This document shows, piece by piece, positions 22,544-32,202 of a stretch of 50,053 nt of DNA. How positions within the stretch are numbered: position 1 is the stretch's first letter; the number at the start of each line of letters is the position of its first letter. A program made the translations under genes and the position numbers. The stretch spans positions 1-50,053 of the forward strand of contig JADCGS010000014.1 of assembly GCA_020248865.1 (NCBI GenBank), written 5' to 3'. The DNA comes from Burkholderiales bacterium (GTDB lineage: Bacteria; Pseudomonadota; Gammaproteobacteria; Burkholderiales; Burkholderiaceae_F). Below the pieces are notes generated by a model. That model made no database searches. It had not been told where the DNA came from and worked only from the letters and a program-made list of their open reading frames with translations.

Positions 22544-24103
22544 TTGGTCTTCTCCTTCTTCAAGAAAGATCCCAAGGACAATGCCGGCCGCGGCAAGGAT
22601 GGGCCGCGCTCGTCCTCCGCGGGCGCCTCCTCGGCTCGGCCTTCGACCAAGCCGTTGGTCAAGCCGGTCGGCAAGCCGCTGGGCAAGCCCCAGCAAGACG
22701 GCCGCGGCGGTGCGATCAACTCCCGCTTTGCCACCACAGGAAACGCGTTGCCCAACCGCGACCTTGCGCGCTCGCTGGCGAAGGAAACGGCGGCCAAGAT
22801 CGATGCCATCGAAAACGAAATGGCGCGCGACTTCATGCGGCCGGCAGCTAACACGGGCAACCCGGCGGCAGGGTCGTCCCCTGGCGTTCGCGTGCCCACT
22901 TCCTCGCCCCGGTCTGCGGTAGTCCAGAAGCAACCCAAGCCGGTAGCCGCGGCTGCGGTCGATGACCTCGATGACGACAGCCTCGGCGACCACACCGATG
23001 TCTTGCGGGGCAGCGTCGATGCAATCGAGCTCAACGGCGCGGGCGCCGGCTCGGTCGTCGACGAGACGGCCATTCTGTTCGCCAACGGCCAGCCAATCGA
23101 GGCCGAGGAAACGCTGCGCCACGGGATCGACAACGGCAGTGTGGGCTCCTCCCCGCAGCAGGCTTGGTTGATGCTGTTCGAGCTCGTCAACCAGCGTGGT
23201 GACAGGTCGGCTTTCGATCAGCTCAGCATGCAATACGCTTCGCACACTGGCGATTTGCCGCCTGGCTGGGTCGACTACGGCGTTGGCGCCCCGTCCGGGC
23301 CGGCTCCTGTCGCCGCGGCGGCGGCCGCCGCAGGCGCCCGCGACCCGGCCATAGCGGCCGCCGGGCCCGGTATCGACCTGCCGCCGGCTGTGGATGCCAG
23401 CGTGGTCAAGGCGCTGGAGACGCTGAAGAACCTCGCGGCTCAGCACGCTGCGCTCTACCTGGACGCCTCGGCGGTTCGCAGCATCGACTTGGCCGGCGCC
23501 GAACTGCTCCTGCGTGTGGTCAACGCGTTCAAGCGTTCCAGCCACGAACTCACCATTCTCGCTGGCGAGCAATTGCTCGCTGCGCTGCGCAACGGCGTGG
23601 AACCGGGCCGCCGCGATTCATCGGACGCCAGTTGGATGCTCTTGCTCGAGGTCTTGCGCCTGCTGGACCGGCACGACGATTTCGAAGAAGCCGCGATCCA
23701 GTATTGCATCACCTTCGAGGTTTCGCCGCCGTCGTGGGAGCAATCGCCCCCCAACATCAAGGTCGGCACCGCTGCGGTCAGACCGGCCGGTGCGGTGCCG
23801 GCGGCTGCGGTGGCGCCGCCCCCACCAGGCCCGCTCGACTGGCGGGGCGTCATCGATGGCGAGGGCGAACCGCACTTCACGCGCCTGGCCCAAGAGGCAC
23901 GCAACGGCACGCGACTCCTCGTGGACTGTCGCTATCTCAAGCGCATGGGTTTCACTGCCGCGAGCGCGCTGCTGGCGCTGGTTATGAAGCTGCAGTCAGG
24001 CGGCGTGCGGGTCGAGTTTCACCACGTCAATCCGCTGGTGACGGCGCTTTTGAACCTGCTGGGCGTGAGCGCCGTCGCGGCGGTCCAGCCGCGTCGTTCC
24101 TAG
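22544..24103 (+). CDS. Two-STAS-domain protein upstream of hslVU
   Basis: A 519-residue cytoplasmic protein starting TTG at 22544 (AGGTCG upstream). The order is a basic low-complexity N-terminus (about 1-60, with VKPVGKPLGKP), a linker, a TPR-like module (LFANGQPIEAEETL to DLPPGW), a STAS-like domain (ALYLDASAVRSIDLAGAELL), a second TPR-like module (SWMLLLEVLRLLDRHDDFEE to VSPPSWE), and a second STAS-like domain (LLVDCRYLKRMGFTAASALL to the end). The two halves look like a duplicated TPR–STAS unit. Function is unknown; STAS domains usually mediate regulatory contacts. A gene of this type next to hslV is conserved in Burkholderiales. Confidence 0.8.
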   Translation: MVFSFFKKDPKDNAGRGKDGPRSSSAGASSARPSTKPLVKPVGKPLGKPQQDGRGGAINSRFATTGNALPNRDLARSLAKETAAKIDAIENEMARDFMRPAANTGNPAAGSSPGVRVPTSSPRSAVVQKQPKPVAAAAVDDLDDDSLGDHTDVLRGSVDAIELNGAGAGSVVDETAILFANGQPIEAEETLRHGIDNGSVGSSPQQAWLMLFELVNQRGDRSAFDQLSMQYASHTGDLPPGWVDYGVGAPSGPAPVAAAAAAAGARDPAIAAAGPGIDLPPAVDASVVKALETLKNLAAQHAALYLDASAVRSIDLAGAELLLRVVNAFKRSSHELTILAGEQLLAALRNGVEPGRRDSSDASWMLLLEVLRLLDRHDDFEEAAIQYCITFEVSPPSWEQSPPNIKVGTAAVRPAGAVPAAAVAPPPPGPLDWRGVIDGEGEPHFTRLAQEARNGTRLLVDCRYLKRMGFTAASALLALVMKLQSGGVRVEFHHVNPLVTALLNLLGVSAVAAVQPRRS

Positions 24104-24163
24104 CGGACGGCGGCCTCGCCAGAGGCCCTTGAATCGGCGCCCGGCGGCGCCACCTGACCTCCC

Positions 24164-24700
24164 ATGGAACAGTTTCATGGCACCACCATCGTCTCGGCGC
24201 GTCGTGGCGCCCGCGTGGCGATGGGCGGCGATGGTCAGGTCACCCTCGGCCACATCGTCGTCAAGCAGAGCGCCCGCAAGGTACGCCGGCTTTACCACGA
24301 ACGCATCCTGGCCGGCTTTGCCGGCGCCACCGCGGACGCCTTTACCCTGTTCGAACGTTTCGAGGCCAAGCTGGAGAAGCACCAGGGCCACCTGCTGCGC
24401 TCGGCGGTCGAGCTTGCCAAGGACTGGCGCACCGACCGCATCCTGCGCCGCCTGGAGGCGATGCTGGCCGTGGCCGACCGCGAGACCAGCCTCATCATCA
24501 CCGGCAACGGCGACGTGCTCGAGCCCGAGCACGGCCTCATTGCGATCGGCTCGGGCGGCGCCTACGCCCAGGCTGCCGCCAAGGCCCTGCTCGACAACAC
24601 CGACCTGTCGCCCGCCGACGTGGTGAAGAAGGCACTGACGATCGCCGGCGACCTGTGCATCTACACCAACCAGTCGCACACCATTGAAGTGATCGACTGA
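24164..24700 (+). CDS. hslV: ATP-dependent protease subunit HslV
   Basis: A 178-residue proteasome-type peptidase that forms two stacked hexamers and works with HslU. After MEQFHG the catalytic N-terminal threonine is the first of [14 protein letters not shown] and KVRRLY are conserved. Length is normal. It lies 43 bp before hslU, with a hairpin in the gap. Confidence 0.97.
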   Translation: MEQFHGTTIVSARRGARVAMGGDGQVTLGHIVVKQSARKVRRLYHERILAGFAGATADAFTLFERFEAKLEKHQGHLLRSAVELAKDWRTDRILRRLEAMLAVADRETSLIITGNGDVLEPEHGLIAIGSGGAYAQAAAKALLDNTDLSPADVVKKALTIAGDLCIYTNQSHTIEVID

Positions 24701-24714
24701 GCGCGTGGATAGAG

Positions 24715-24736
24715 CACTTCGCGTACACGCGAAGTG
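24715..24736 (+). promoter_or_regulatory. Hairpin in hslV–hslU gap
   Basis: CACTTCGCGT (24715-24724) and ACGCGAAGTG (24727-24736) form a perfect 10-bp stem with a 2-base loop, ending eight bases before the hslU start codon. No T-run follows. It may stabilise hslV mRNA or tune hslU translation, since the ribosome site of hslU would lie on or beside it. Confidence 0.6.
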
Positions 24737-24743
24737 AAGACAC

Positions 24744-26069
24744 ATGATGACCCCCAAAGAGATCGTCTCCGAACTGGACAAGCACATCGTCGGCCAGCAC
24801 CAGGCCAAGCGCGCGGTGGCCATTGCACTGCGCAACCGCTGGCGCAGGCGCAACGTCGCCGAGCCGCTGCGCTCGGAGATCACACCCAAGAACATCCTGA
24901 TGATTGGCCCCACCGGCGTGGGCAAGACCGAGATCGCGCGGCGCCTGGCACGGCTGGCCGATGCGCCGTTCATCAAGGTCGAGGCAACCAAGTTCACCGA
25001 GGTCGGTTACGTCGGCCGCGACGTGGACAGCATCATCCGCGACCTGCTGGACATCGCGATCAAGCAGACGCGCGAGAGTGAGACGCGCAAGGTGCGGGCC
25101 AAGGCCGAGGATGCCGCCGAGGATCGCATCCTCGACGTGCTGGTGCCGCCGGCGCGCGATTTCGGCTCCGCAGACCCGCGCAGCGAGGCCGGCGGCGAAA
25201 CGCGGCAGAAGTTCCGCAAGAAGCTGCGCGAGGGCGTGCTCGACGAAAAGGAGATCGAAATCGACCTCGCTCAGCCGCTGCCGCAGATGGAGGTGATGAC
25301 CCCGCCGGGCATGGAGGACCTGACCCGACAACTGCAGCAGATGTTCCAGAACGTCGGGCAGGCGCGGCGCAAGTCGCGCCGGCTCAAGGTCCGCGAGGCG
25401 ATGAAGCTGCTGGTCGACGAGGAGGCCGCGCGACTGGTCGACGACGAGGAGCTGAAAGCCAGGGCGCTGGCCAACGTCGAGGACAACGGCATCGTGTTCC
25501 TCGACGAAATCGACAAGATCGCCAGCCGCTCGGAGACGCAGGGGGCGGACGTGTCGCGCCAGGGTGTGCAGCGCGACCTGCTGCCCCTGGTGGAGGGCAC
25601 CAGCGTCAACACCAAGTACGGCATGGTGAAGACCGACCACATTCTGTTCATCGCCAGTGGCGCATTTCACTACGCCAAGCCGAGCGACCTGATCCCGGAG
25701 CTGCAGGGCCGCTTTCCGATCCGCGTGGAGCTGGAGTCGCTTTCGGTGCAGGATTTCGAGCGCATCCTCACAAGCACCGATGCCTGCCTGAGCCGCCAGT
25801 ACCAGGCGCTGCTGGCCACCGACGATCTGCAATTGCAGTTCACGCCCGAGGGCATCCAGCGGCTGGCGCAGATTGCCTTCGCGGTCAACGAGAAGACCGA
25901 GAACATCGGCGCGCGGCGCCTGTACACGGTGATGGAGAAGCTGCTGGAGGAGGTCGCCTTCGAGGCGGGCAATGCGGCAGCGACGAGCGTGACCGTCGAT
26001 GCCGCCTACGTCGACAGCCGCCTGGCCGAGCTGTCGCGTAACGAGGATCTGGCCCGCTACGTGCTCTAG
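24744..26069 (+). CDS. hslU: HslU unfoldase ATPase
   Basis: A 441-residue AAA+ unfoldase that feeds proteins to HslV. Walker A is GPTGVGKTE, the pore loop GYVGRDV follows, an I-domain with charged helices lies at about 110-245, Walker B is VFLDEIDK, and the C-terminus ends NEDLARYVL as needed for HslV docking. Length is normal. The start is ATG at 24744; a second ATG follows at once and either could be used. Confidence 0.97.
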   Translation: MMTPKEIVSELDKHIVGQHQAKRAVAIALRNRWRRRNVAEPLRSEITPKNILMIGPTGVGKTEIARRLARLADAPFIKVEATKFTEVGYVGRDVDSIIRDLLDIAIKQTRESETRKVRAKAEDAAEDRILDVLVPPARDFGSADPRSEAGGETRQKFRKKLREGVLDEKEIEIDLAQPLPQMEVMTPPGMEDLTRQLQQMFQNVGQARRKSRRLKVREAMKLLVDEEAARLVDDEELKARALANVEDNGIVFLDEIDKIASRSETQGADVSRQGVQRDLLPLVEGTSVNTKYGMVKTDHILFIASGAFHYAKPSDLIPELQGRFPIRVELESLSVQDFERILTSTDACLSRQYQALLATDDLQLQFTPEGIQRLAQIAFAVNEKTENIGARRLYTVMEKLLEEVAFEAGNAAATSVTVDAAYVDSRLAELSRNEDLARYVL

Positions 26070-26141
26070 CACGAAGGGCGCCGCTGCGTGCCGTCTTGCG
26101 GCCGATATACTCCCGGACTTCCGTCGTCATCGAGCTTTGCC

Positions 26142-26582
26142 ATGCGCCTGATCCTGCTTCTGCTGCTGTCGCTGCTTGCCTTGCCCGTGCGGGCGCAGGT
26201 GGAGGTTGGCGGCGCCTGGGTGCGTCCCACGGTGGAGGGGCAACTGGGCACGGGCGCGTTCATGACCCTGCGCAGCCGCGAGCCGCTGCGCCTGGTGGGC
26301 GCCAGCAGCGCAGTGGCCGGCGTGGTCGAGATCCACGAGATGGCGCTGCAGAACAACGTGATGCGGATGCGCGCCATCGAGGCGCTGCCGCTGCCGGCGG
26401 GCCAGCCGGTCGAGCTGAAGCCCGGTGGCTATCACGTGATGCTGATGGATCTGAAGCGCACGCTGCGCGCCGGCGAGCAGGTGGCCATCGAGCTGCAGTT
26501 CGAGACCGCTGACAAGCGCCGCGTCGTGCAGGTGGTGCAGGCCGAGGTGCGCGGGGCCCGCGGCGCGGCGCCGCAGAAGTAA
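26142..26582 (+). CDS. PCuAC periplasmic copper chaperone
   Basis: A 146-residue protein with a signal peptide (MRLILLLLLSLLALPVRA) and a PCuAC domain. The copper(I) ligands are visible: EIHEM, MRM and YHVMLM in the usual H(M)x10MxM-like order. It delivers copper to the CuA or CuB centre of cytochrome c oxidase or to other cuproproteins; a full oxidase operon lies 18 kb away. A TATACT element (26106-26111) suggests its own promoter. It faces the CopZ-like gene on the other strand. Confidence 0.88.
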   Translation: MRLILLLLLSLLALPVRAQVEVGGAWVRPTVEGQLGTGAFMTLRSREPLRLVGASSAVAGVVEIHEMALQNNVMRMRAIEALPLPAGQPVELKPGGYHVMLMDLKRTLRAGEQVAIELQFETADKRRVVQVVQAEVRGARGAAPQK

Positions 26583-26592
26583 TCCGCACGCG

Positions 26593-26796
26593 CTACAGCA
26601 GCCGCACCTCGAAGTCGCCCGCCCTGGCGATCGCGGCCCTGACCGTGTCCAGCGACAGCGGGGCAGCCACCTCGAGCACGGCGCGGGGCGGCTCGAGCGT
26701 CACGGCAACCTCGTCGGCGACGCTCTTCAAGGCGCGGGTCACGCGGTTGACGCAACCGCCGCAGTGCATGCCGGTGATCTCGAAGCTCTGTTGCAT
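26593..26796 (-). CDS. CopZ-like heavy-metal-associated protein
   Basis: A 67-residue single HMA domain with the metal motif GMHCGGC at residues 8-14, typical of cytoplasmic copper chaperones. Start at ATG 26796 is set by the domain; ten more residues upstream from 26826 are not expected. Its stop is 10 bp from the convergent PCuAC stop, which pairs two copper-handling genes tail to tail. Confidence 0.88.
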   Translation of the reverse strand: MQQSFEITGMHCGGCVNRVTRALKSVADEVAVTLEPPRAVLEVAAPLSLDTVRAAIARAGDFEVRLL

Positions 26797-26897
26797 CGCT
26801 GCCTCCCGTTGGCGCTCCGCGCGCATTTTGCCCGCGCGGCCCGGCCTGGGTCAGGGGGCCGCTGCTAGACTTTTTTGACTGTCCCTCCTCTGAGTGA

Positions 26898-27809
<912 letters not shown>

Positions 27810-27948
27810 CCGTCGTGCCGCCGGACGCGACCCTGCGGGTCGCCTGGGCAATCCCTGGGTCGGAGCCTCCGCGGCCGGCCGTGGGACGGCTCCGGCAGCG
27901 AAGCTCCGGCGCGGCGAGAGCGCGCGTGTCTGCGGTTTGCCGAATCCC

Positions 27949-28650
27949 ATGCGGGACCCCGTGAAGCCGGTCTTTCTCTTCGACCTCGACAACACGCTGC
28001 ACGACGCCTCGCACGCGATCTTCGGCCAGATCAACCAGCGCATGACGGCGTACGTGCGCGAGCACCTGGGGCTCGACCCGGCGCAGGCCGACGCGCTGCG
28101 GGTGCGCTACTGGCAGCGCTACGGCGCCACGCTGATGGGGCTGGTCCGCCATCACGGCGTGCGCGCCGACCACTTTCTGCGCACGACCCACGACATGGAC
28201 CTGCCGGCGCTGGTGCAGGCCGAGCGCGGGCTCACGCGGCTGTTTGCCCGGCTGCCGGGCCGCAAGGTGCTGGTGACCAATGCGCCCGATGGATACGCCG
28301 CAGCGGTGGTGCGGCACCTCGGCCTGCACGCGCACCTGGCGCGCCGGTACACCATCGAGTCGATGCGCGTGCATGGCAGCTACCGCCCCAAGCCGTCGCG
28401 GGCCATGCTGCGCCATCTGCTGGCGCGCGAGCGCGTGCCGGCCTGGCGGGCCGTGCTGGTGGAAGACACGGCGGTCAACCTCAAGGCCGCGCGTGCGGTG
28501 GGCCTGCGTACCGTCCTCGTCACGCATGGCAGCCGCAGTGCGGGCCGCCGCCGTGCCCGCCCCGGCTACGTCGACCTGCGGCTGCGCTCGGTGCTCGACC
28601 TGCCGCGCCGCCTGAGCGTGCTGCGCCGGGGCGGGGGCAGCAATCGGTAA
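27949..28650 (+). CDS. HAD-family pyrimidine 5'-nucleotidase
   Basis: A 233-residue haloacid-dehalogenase-type phosphatase. Motif I is FDLDNTLHDA (nucleophile and acid/base Asp), motif II is the T of LVTNAP, motif III the Lys in RPKPSR, motif IV VEDTAVNLKAAR. It resembles the pyrimidine 5'-nucleotidase/Sdt1-like group encoded between argB and slmA in Burkholderiales. The ATG at 27949 gives the normal N-terminus; a TTG at 27937 would add four residues. The C-terminal ~35 residues are Arg-rich. Confidence 0.85.
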   Translation: MRDPVKPVFLFDLDNTLHDASHAIFGQINQRMTAYVREHLGLDPAQADALRVRYWQRYGATLMGLVRHHGVRADHFLRTTHDMDLPALVQAERGLTRLFARLPGRKVLVTNAPDGYAAAVVRHLGLHAHLARRYTIESMRVHGSYRPKPSRAMLRHLLARERVPAWRAVLVEDTAVNLKAARAVGLRTVLVTHGSRSAGRRRARPGYVDLRLRSVLDLPRRLSVLRRGGGSNR

Positions 28651-28683
28651 GCTCGCGCCTGTTGCCTGGATGGCCGACTGGAG

Positions 28684-30546
28684 ATGGATCGGATGGCTTC
28701 GCGTCCTGGAATCGTGCGCCGGTTTTTCGGCGGCCTGTGGTGGCTGCTCGACTTCTCGCGCCGCCTCGTGCTCAACCTGCTGTTCCTGGCCCTGCTGGTG
28801 CTGCTGGGGGTGGCCTGGTGGGTCGGCAGCCGGCCGGCCCACCTGCAGGAGAAGACCGCGCTGGTGCTCAATCTCAGCGGCGAGCTGGTCGAGCAGTACA
28901 GCGGCAGTTCGAGCGAGGCGATGCTGGCCGATGCGCTGGGCGAGCGACCGCGCGAGACCCAACTGCGCGATGTGCTGCGGGCGCTGGACGCGGCTGCCGC
29001 CGACCCGCAGATCGCGCGCGTGGTGCTGATCCTCGACGACCTGTCCGGGGGCGGCCTGGCCAGCCTGCGCGAAGTGGCCGCCGCGCTGCAGCGCTTCCGC
29101 CAGAGCGGCAAGGAGGTGGTGGCCTGGGGCTCGTCGTTCGCGCAGCGCCAGTACTACCTGGCCGCGCAGGCCGACCAGGTCTACCTGCATCCGATGGGCC
29201 GCGTGGTCATCACCGGTATCGGCGGCAACGGCCTGTACTTCAAGGACGCGCTCGACAAACTGGGCGTCACCATGCACGCCTTCCAGGCCGGCAAGTTCAA
29301 GAGCGCGATCGAGCCCCTGGTGCGCAACCAGCCCTCGCGCGAGGCGCTGGAGGCCGACCAGGCCTGGATGAACGACTATTGGAACGGTTGGACTGCCGAC
29401 GTGGAGCGCGCCCGCAAGCTGCCGGCCGGCAGCATCGTGGGCATGATCGACGCGCTGCCGCAGCGGCTGGCGGCGACGCAGGGCGATGGAGCGCGGCTGG
29501 CGCTCGAGGAGAAACTGGTCGATGGCTTGAAGACCCGCGACGAGTTCCGCGCCCTGCTCATCGGCCGTGGCGCGCCCGACGAGGGCGACAAGGGCACGTT
29601 CCGGCAGGTTTCGCTGCTTGCCTACGTGGCGCAGTTGCCGCAGCAGCAGGGCGCGCAGGTCGCGGTGGTGGTGGCGCAGGGCGAGATCCTCGACAACGAC
29701 GCCCCGCAGGGCCTGATCGGCGGCCGTGCCACGGCGGAGCTGATCCGCAAGGCGCGCGATGACGAGGACATCAAGGCCGTCGTGCTGCGCATCGACTCAC
29801 CGGGCGGCAGCGCCTTCGGGTCGGAGCTCATCCGGCGCGAGGTCGAGCTCACGCGCAAGGCCGGCAAGCCGGTGGTGGCTTCGATGGGCGACCTGGCCGC
29901 CTCGGGCGGCTACTGGATCACGATGGGTGCGGACGAGGTGCTGGCCGATGCCGGCACCATCACCGGCTCCATTGGCGTGTTCGGCGTGCTGCCCACCTTC
30001 GAGAAAACGCTGGACAAGGTCGGCGTCGGCGTCGGCGGGGCCAGCACCAGCTGGCTGGCGGCGGCGAGCAGTCCGCTCACGCCGATGGACAAGCGGCTGG
30101 CCGAGATGGTGCAGTTGTCGGTGGGACAGATCTACCAGCAGTTCATCACGCTGGCGGCGCAGGCGCGCGGCAGCACGCCGGAGAAGATCAACGAGGTCGC
30201 GCAGGGCCGGGTGTGGACGGGCCAGCAGGCCAGGGCAGCCGGGCTGATCGACGGCATTGGCGGGCTGCATGAGGCCATCGCCCGGGCCGCCGCGCGTGCC
30301 CAGCTCAGCGGTGAGGTCAAGCCGGTCTACATCGAGCGCGGACCGCGGGGCCTGGAGCGCTGGCTGTCCCTGTTCTTCGGCCGGGTGGCCGCTGGTGTGG
30401 TGCAACACGTCGGCCCCGAAGTGCCGTTCCTGCGTGACGTTCTGGCGCAGCGGGCGGCGGCCGCGCCGGCGCTGCGTGTGTTCGAGGGTGCGCGCGACGA
30501 TCCACTGCGCACCTACGCGTTCTGCTTCTGTGCCGGCGTGCGGTGA
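28684..30546 (+). CDS. sppA: Signal peptide peptidase SppA, long form
   Basis: A 620-residue inner-membrane serine protease that degrades cleaved signal peptides. One N-terminal helix (about 26-47) anchors two tandem ClpP-like halves, as in E. coli SppA. The catalytic lysine is about K206 in FKSAIEPL (first half) and the nucleophile about S407 in LAASGGYW (second half). RIDSPGGSAFGSE is conserved. Length is normal for the 67K type. The last ~40 residues are not well conserved. Confidence 0.95.
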   Translation: MDRMASRPGIVRRFFGGLWWLLDFSRRLVLNLLFLALLVLLGVAWWVGSRPAHLQEKTALVLNLSGELVEQYSGSSSEAMLADALGERPRETQLRDVLRALDAAAADPQIARVVLILDDLSGGGLASLREVAAALQRFRQSGKEVVAWGSSFAQRQYYLAAQADQVYLHPMGRVVITGIGGNGLYFKDALDKLGVTMHAFQAGKFKSAIEPLVRNQPSREALEADQAWMNDYWNGWTADVERARKLPAGSIVGMIDALPQRLAATQGDGARLALEEKLVDGLKTRDEFRALLIGRGAPDEGDKGTFRQVSLLAYVAQLPQQQGAQVAVVVAQGEILDNDAPQGLIGGRATAELIRKARDDEDIKAVVLRIDSPGGSAFGSELIRREVELTRKAGKPVVASMGDLAASGGYWITMGADEVLADAGTITGSIGVFGVLPTFEKTLDKVGVGVGGASTSWLAAASSPLTPMDKRLAEMVQLSVGQIYQQFITLAAQARGSTPEKINEVAQGRVWTGQQARAAGLIDGIGGLHEAIARAAARAQLSGEVKPVYIERGPRGLERWLSLFFGRVAAGVVQHVGPEVPFLRDVLAQRAAAAPALRVFEGARDDPLRTYAFCFCAGVR

Positions 30547-30693
30547 GGCGGCCGGCTCGAAGCCTGCGATCGGCGCTCCAGAGGCGGCGGGGGCGGCATC
30601 CCGGAGCGCCAGAATTGGCAGGCTTCTGCGCGTGAGTAACTCCCTACGTCGCGCGCGATTCCGGTAGATTGCCGGTTCTGTTTCGAGGTCGTC

Positions 30694-31323
30694 ATGCAGC
30701 CCGGCGCCGCCGCCATCAGCCTTCCCCAGGACGAAGCTTCCAGCGGCCGCCGGCGCAAGCCCGGTGCGCGGCGGCTGCAGATCCTGCAGACCCTGGCCAC
30801 CATGCTGGAAGACCCGAAGGGCGAGAAGGTCACCACGGCCGCCCTGGCGGCCCAGCTGAGTGTGTCCGAGGCGGCGTTGTACCGCCACTTTGCCAGCAAG
30901 GCGCAGATGTTCGAGGGCCTGATCGAGTTCATCGAGACGACGATCTTCGGCCTGATCAACGAGATCTCCACCAAGGAGACCTCGGGGCTGCGTCAGGCGC
31001 GGCGCATCTTGCAGATGCTGCTCGATTTCGCGCAGACCAACCGCGGCATGACGCGCGTGCTCATCGGCGATGCGCTGGTCAACGAGCACGAGCGGCTGCA
31101 GGAGCGGATGAACCAGCTGACCGAGCGGATCGAGGCCTCGCTGCGGCAGAGTTTCCGGGTGGCTGCCACGCAGGGCGAAATGCCGCCGGGCATCGACCCC
31201 GCCGCGCGGGCGGCGCTGGTGGTGGCCTATGTGGTGGGCCGCTGGCATCGCTTTGCCAAGAGCGGCTTCCGCAAGGCGCCGGCCGAAGGGCTCGACGGCC
31301 AGATGCTCGCCCTGGTCGGCTAG
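30694..31323 (+). CDS. slmA: Nucleoid occlusion factor SlmA (TetR type)
   Basis: A 209-residue TetR-fold protein that binds DNA and blocks FtsZ assembly over the chromosome. The N-terminal helix-turn-helix is VTTAALAAQLSVSEAALYRH, followed by FASKAQMFEGLIEFIE as in SlmA. Position near argB and the nucleotidase gene supports SlmA over a generic TetR regulator. The first ~20 residues are a flexible lead. Confidence 0.88.
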   Translation: MQPGAAAISLPQDEASSGRRRKPGARRLQILQTLATMLEDPKGEKVTTAALAAQLSVSEAALYRHFASKAQMFEGLIEFIETTIFGLINEISTKETSGLRQARRILQMLLDFAQTNRGMTRVLIGDALVNEHERLQERMNQLTERIEASLRQSFRVAATQGEMPPGIDPAARAALVVAYVVGRWHRFAKSGFRKAPAEGLDGQMLALVG

Positions 31324-31350
31324 GCGCCGCCGCCGCGCGCGCCGCCATCC

Positions 31351-32130
31351 TCAAGCCGCGGCTCCGGCTGCCGCGCACACCTCGCAGTGCGGATCACGCG
31401 GCACGCGCACCGTGCGCAGCGTCATGCCCAGCGCCTCGATCATCAGCAGCCGGCCGCTCATCGACGCCCCGATGGCCGCCGCCTCGCCGGCGGCGAGCTT
31501 CAGCGCCTCGGCCGCCTGCAGCGTGCCGACGATGCCCGTCAGCGGCGCGAACACCCCCATGACCGCGCACAGCTCGTCCTGTCCTTCACCCGCGGGAAAC
31601 AGGCAGGCGTAGCAGGGCGCCTCGGGCTGGCGCAGGTCGAACACCGCCAGTTGTCCGTCGAAGCGGATCGCCGCCCCCGACACCAGCGGCCGACGCTGCT
31701 CGACGCAGGCGCGATTGACCGCGTGACGGGTGGCGAAGTTGTCGCTGCAGTCGAGCACGACATCGTGCTCGGCCACCAGGGTCCGCAACTGCGCGCCATC
31801 GGCACGCTGCACCCGCGCCACGACTTCGACCTCGGGGTTGATGGCGGCCAGCGCAAGGCGGCCCGATTCGGCCTTCGGCTGGCCGATTCGCTCGGTCGTG
31901 TGCAGGATCTGGCGCTGCAGGTTGGTCAGGTCCACCGAGTCGCCGTCGACCAGCGTGATGCGGCCGACCCCGGCCGAGGCCAGGTAGTACGCCGCCGGCG
32001 AGCCGAGACCGCCGGCGCCGATCACCAGCATCCGGCTGCGGCCGATGCGCGCCTGCCCCTCGATGCCGATCTCGTTGAGGAGAATGTGGCGCGAGTAGCG
32101 CTGCAGCAGGCGGTCGTCGAGGTCGGGCAT
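31351..32130 (-). CDS. moeB: MoeB/ThiF-type adenylyltransferase
   Basis: A 259-residue E1-like enzyme that adenylates the C-terminal Gly-Gly of a sulfur-carrier protein (MoaD or ThiS). It shows RYSRHILLNEIGIEGQ, the ATP loop VIGAGGLGSPAAYYLASAG, the NLQRQ segment, CSDNFATRHAVN, and the zinc cysteines in CYAC and CEVC. Assignment to molybdopterin rather than thiazole synthesis cannot be made from sequence alone. The ATG at 32130 begins the conserved N-terminus; it follows the terminator of ctpA. Confidence 0.85.
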   Translation of the reverse strand: MPDLDDRLLQRYSRHILLNEIGIEGQARIGRSRMLVIGAGGLGSPAAYYLASAGVGRITLVDGDSVDLTNLQRQILHTTERIGQPKAESGRLALAAINPEVEVVARVQRADGAQLRTLVAEHDVVLDCSDNFATRHAVNRACVEQRRPLVSGAAIRFDGQLAVFDLRQPEAPCYACLFPAGEGQDELCAVMGVFAPLTGIVGTLQAAEALKLAAGEAAAIGASMSGRLLMIEALGMTLRTVRVPRDPHCEVCAAAGAAA

Positions 32131-32145
32131 GGTGAGCGCAGAAAC

Positions 32146-32173
32146 GACTCGGGCCGCCGCGGCGGCCCGAGTC
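32146..32173 (-). terminator. 28-bp perfect palindrome after ctpA
   Basis: A perfect dyad with 14-bp arms (GACTCGGGCCGCCG and its complement), 30 bases past the ctpA stop and 16 before the moeB start. On the minus strand it is followed by GTTTCTG. It should end ctpA transcription ahead of moeB. Confidence 0.7.
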
Positions 32174-32202
32174 ATGTCGCATGGTGCAGTCGTGACCGAG
32201 CG

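Noticed and set aside
24126..24163. Heat-shock sigma-factor promoter before hslV
   Set aside because: CTTGAA is present near 24127, but the only CCCAT-like match overlaps the start codon at the wrong spacing.
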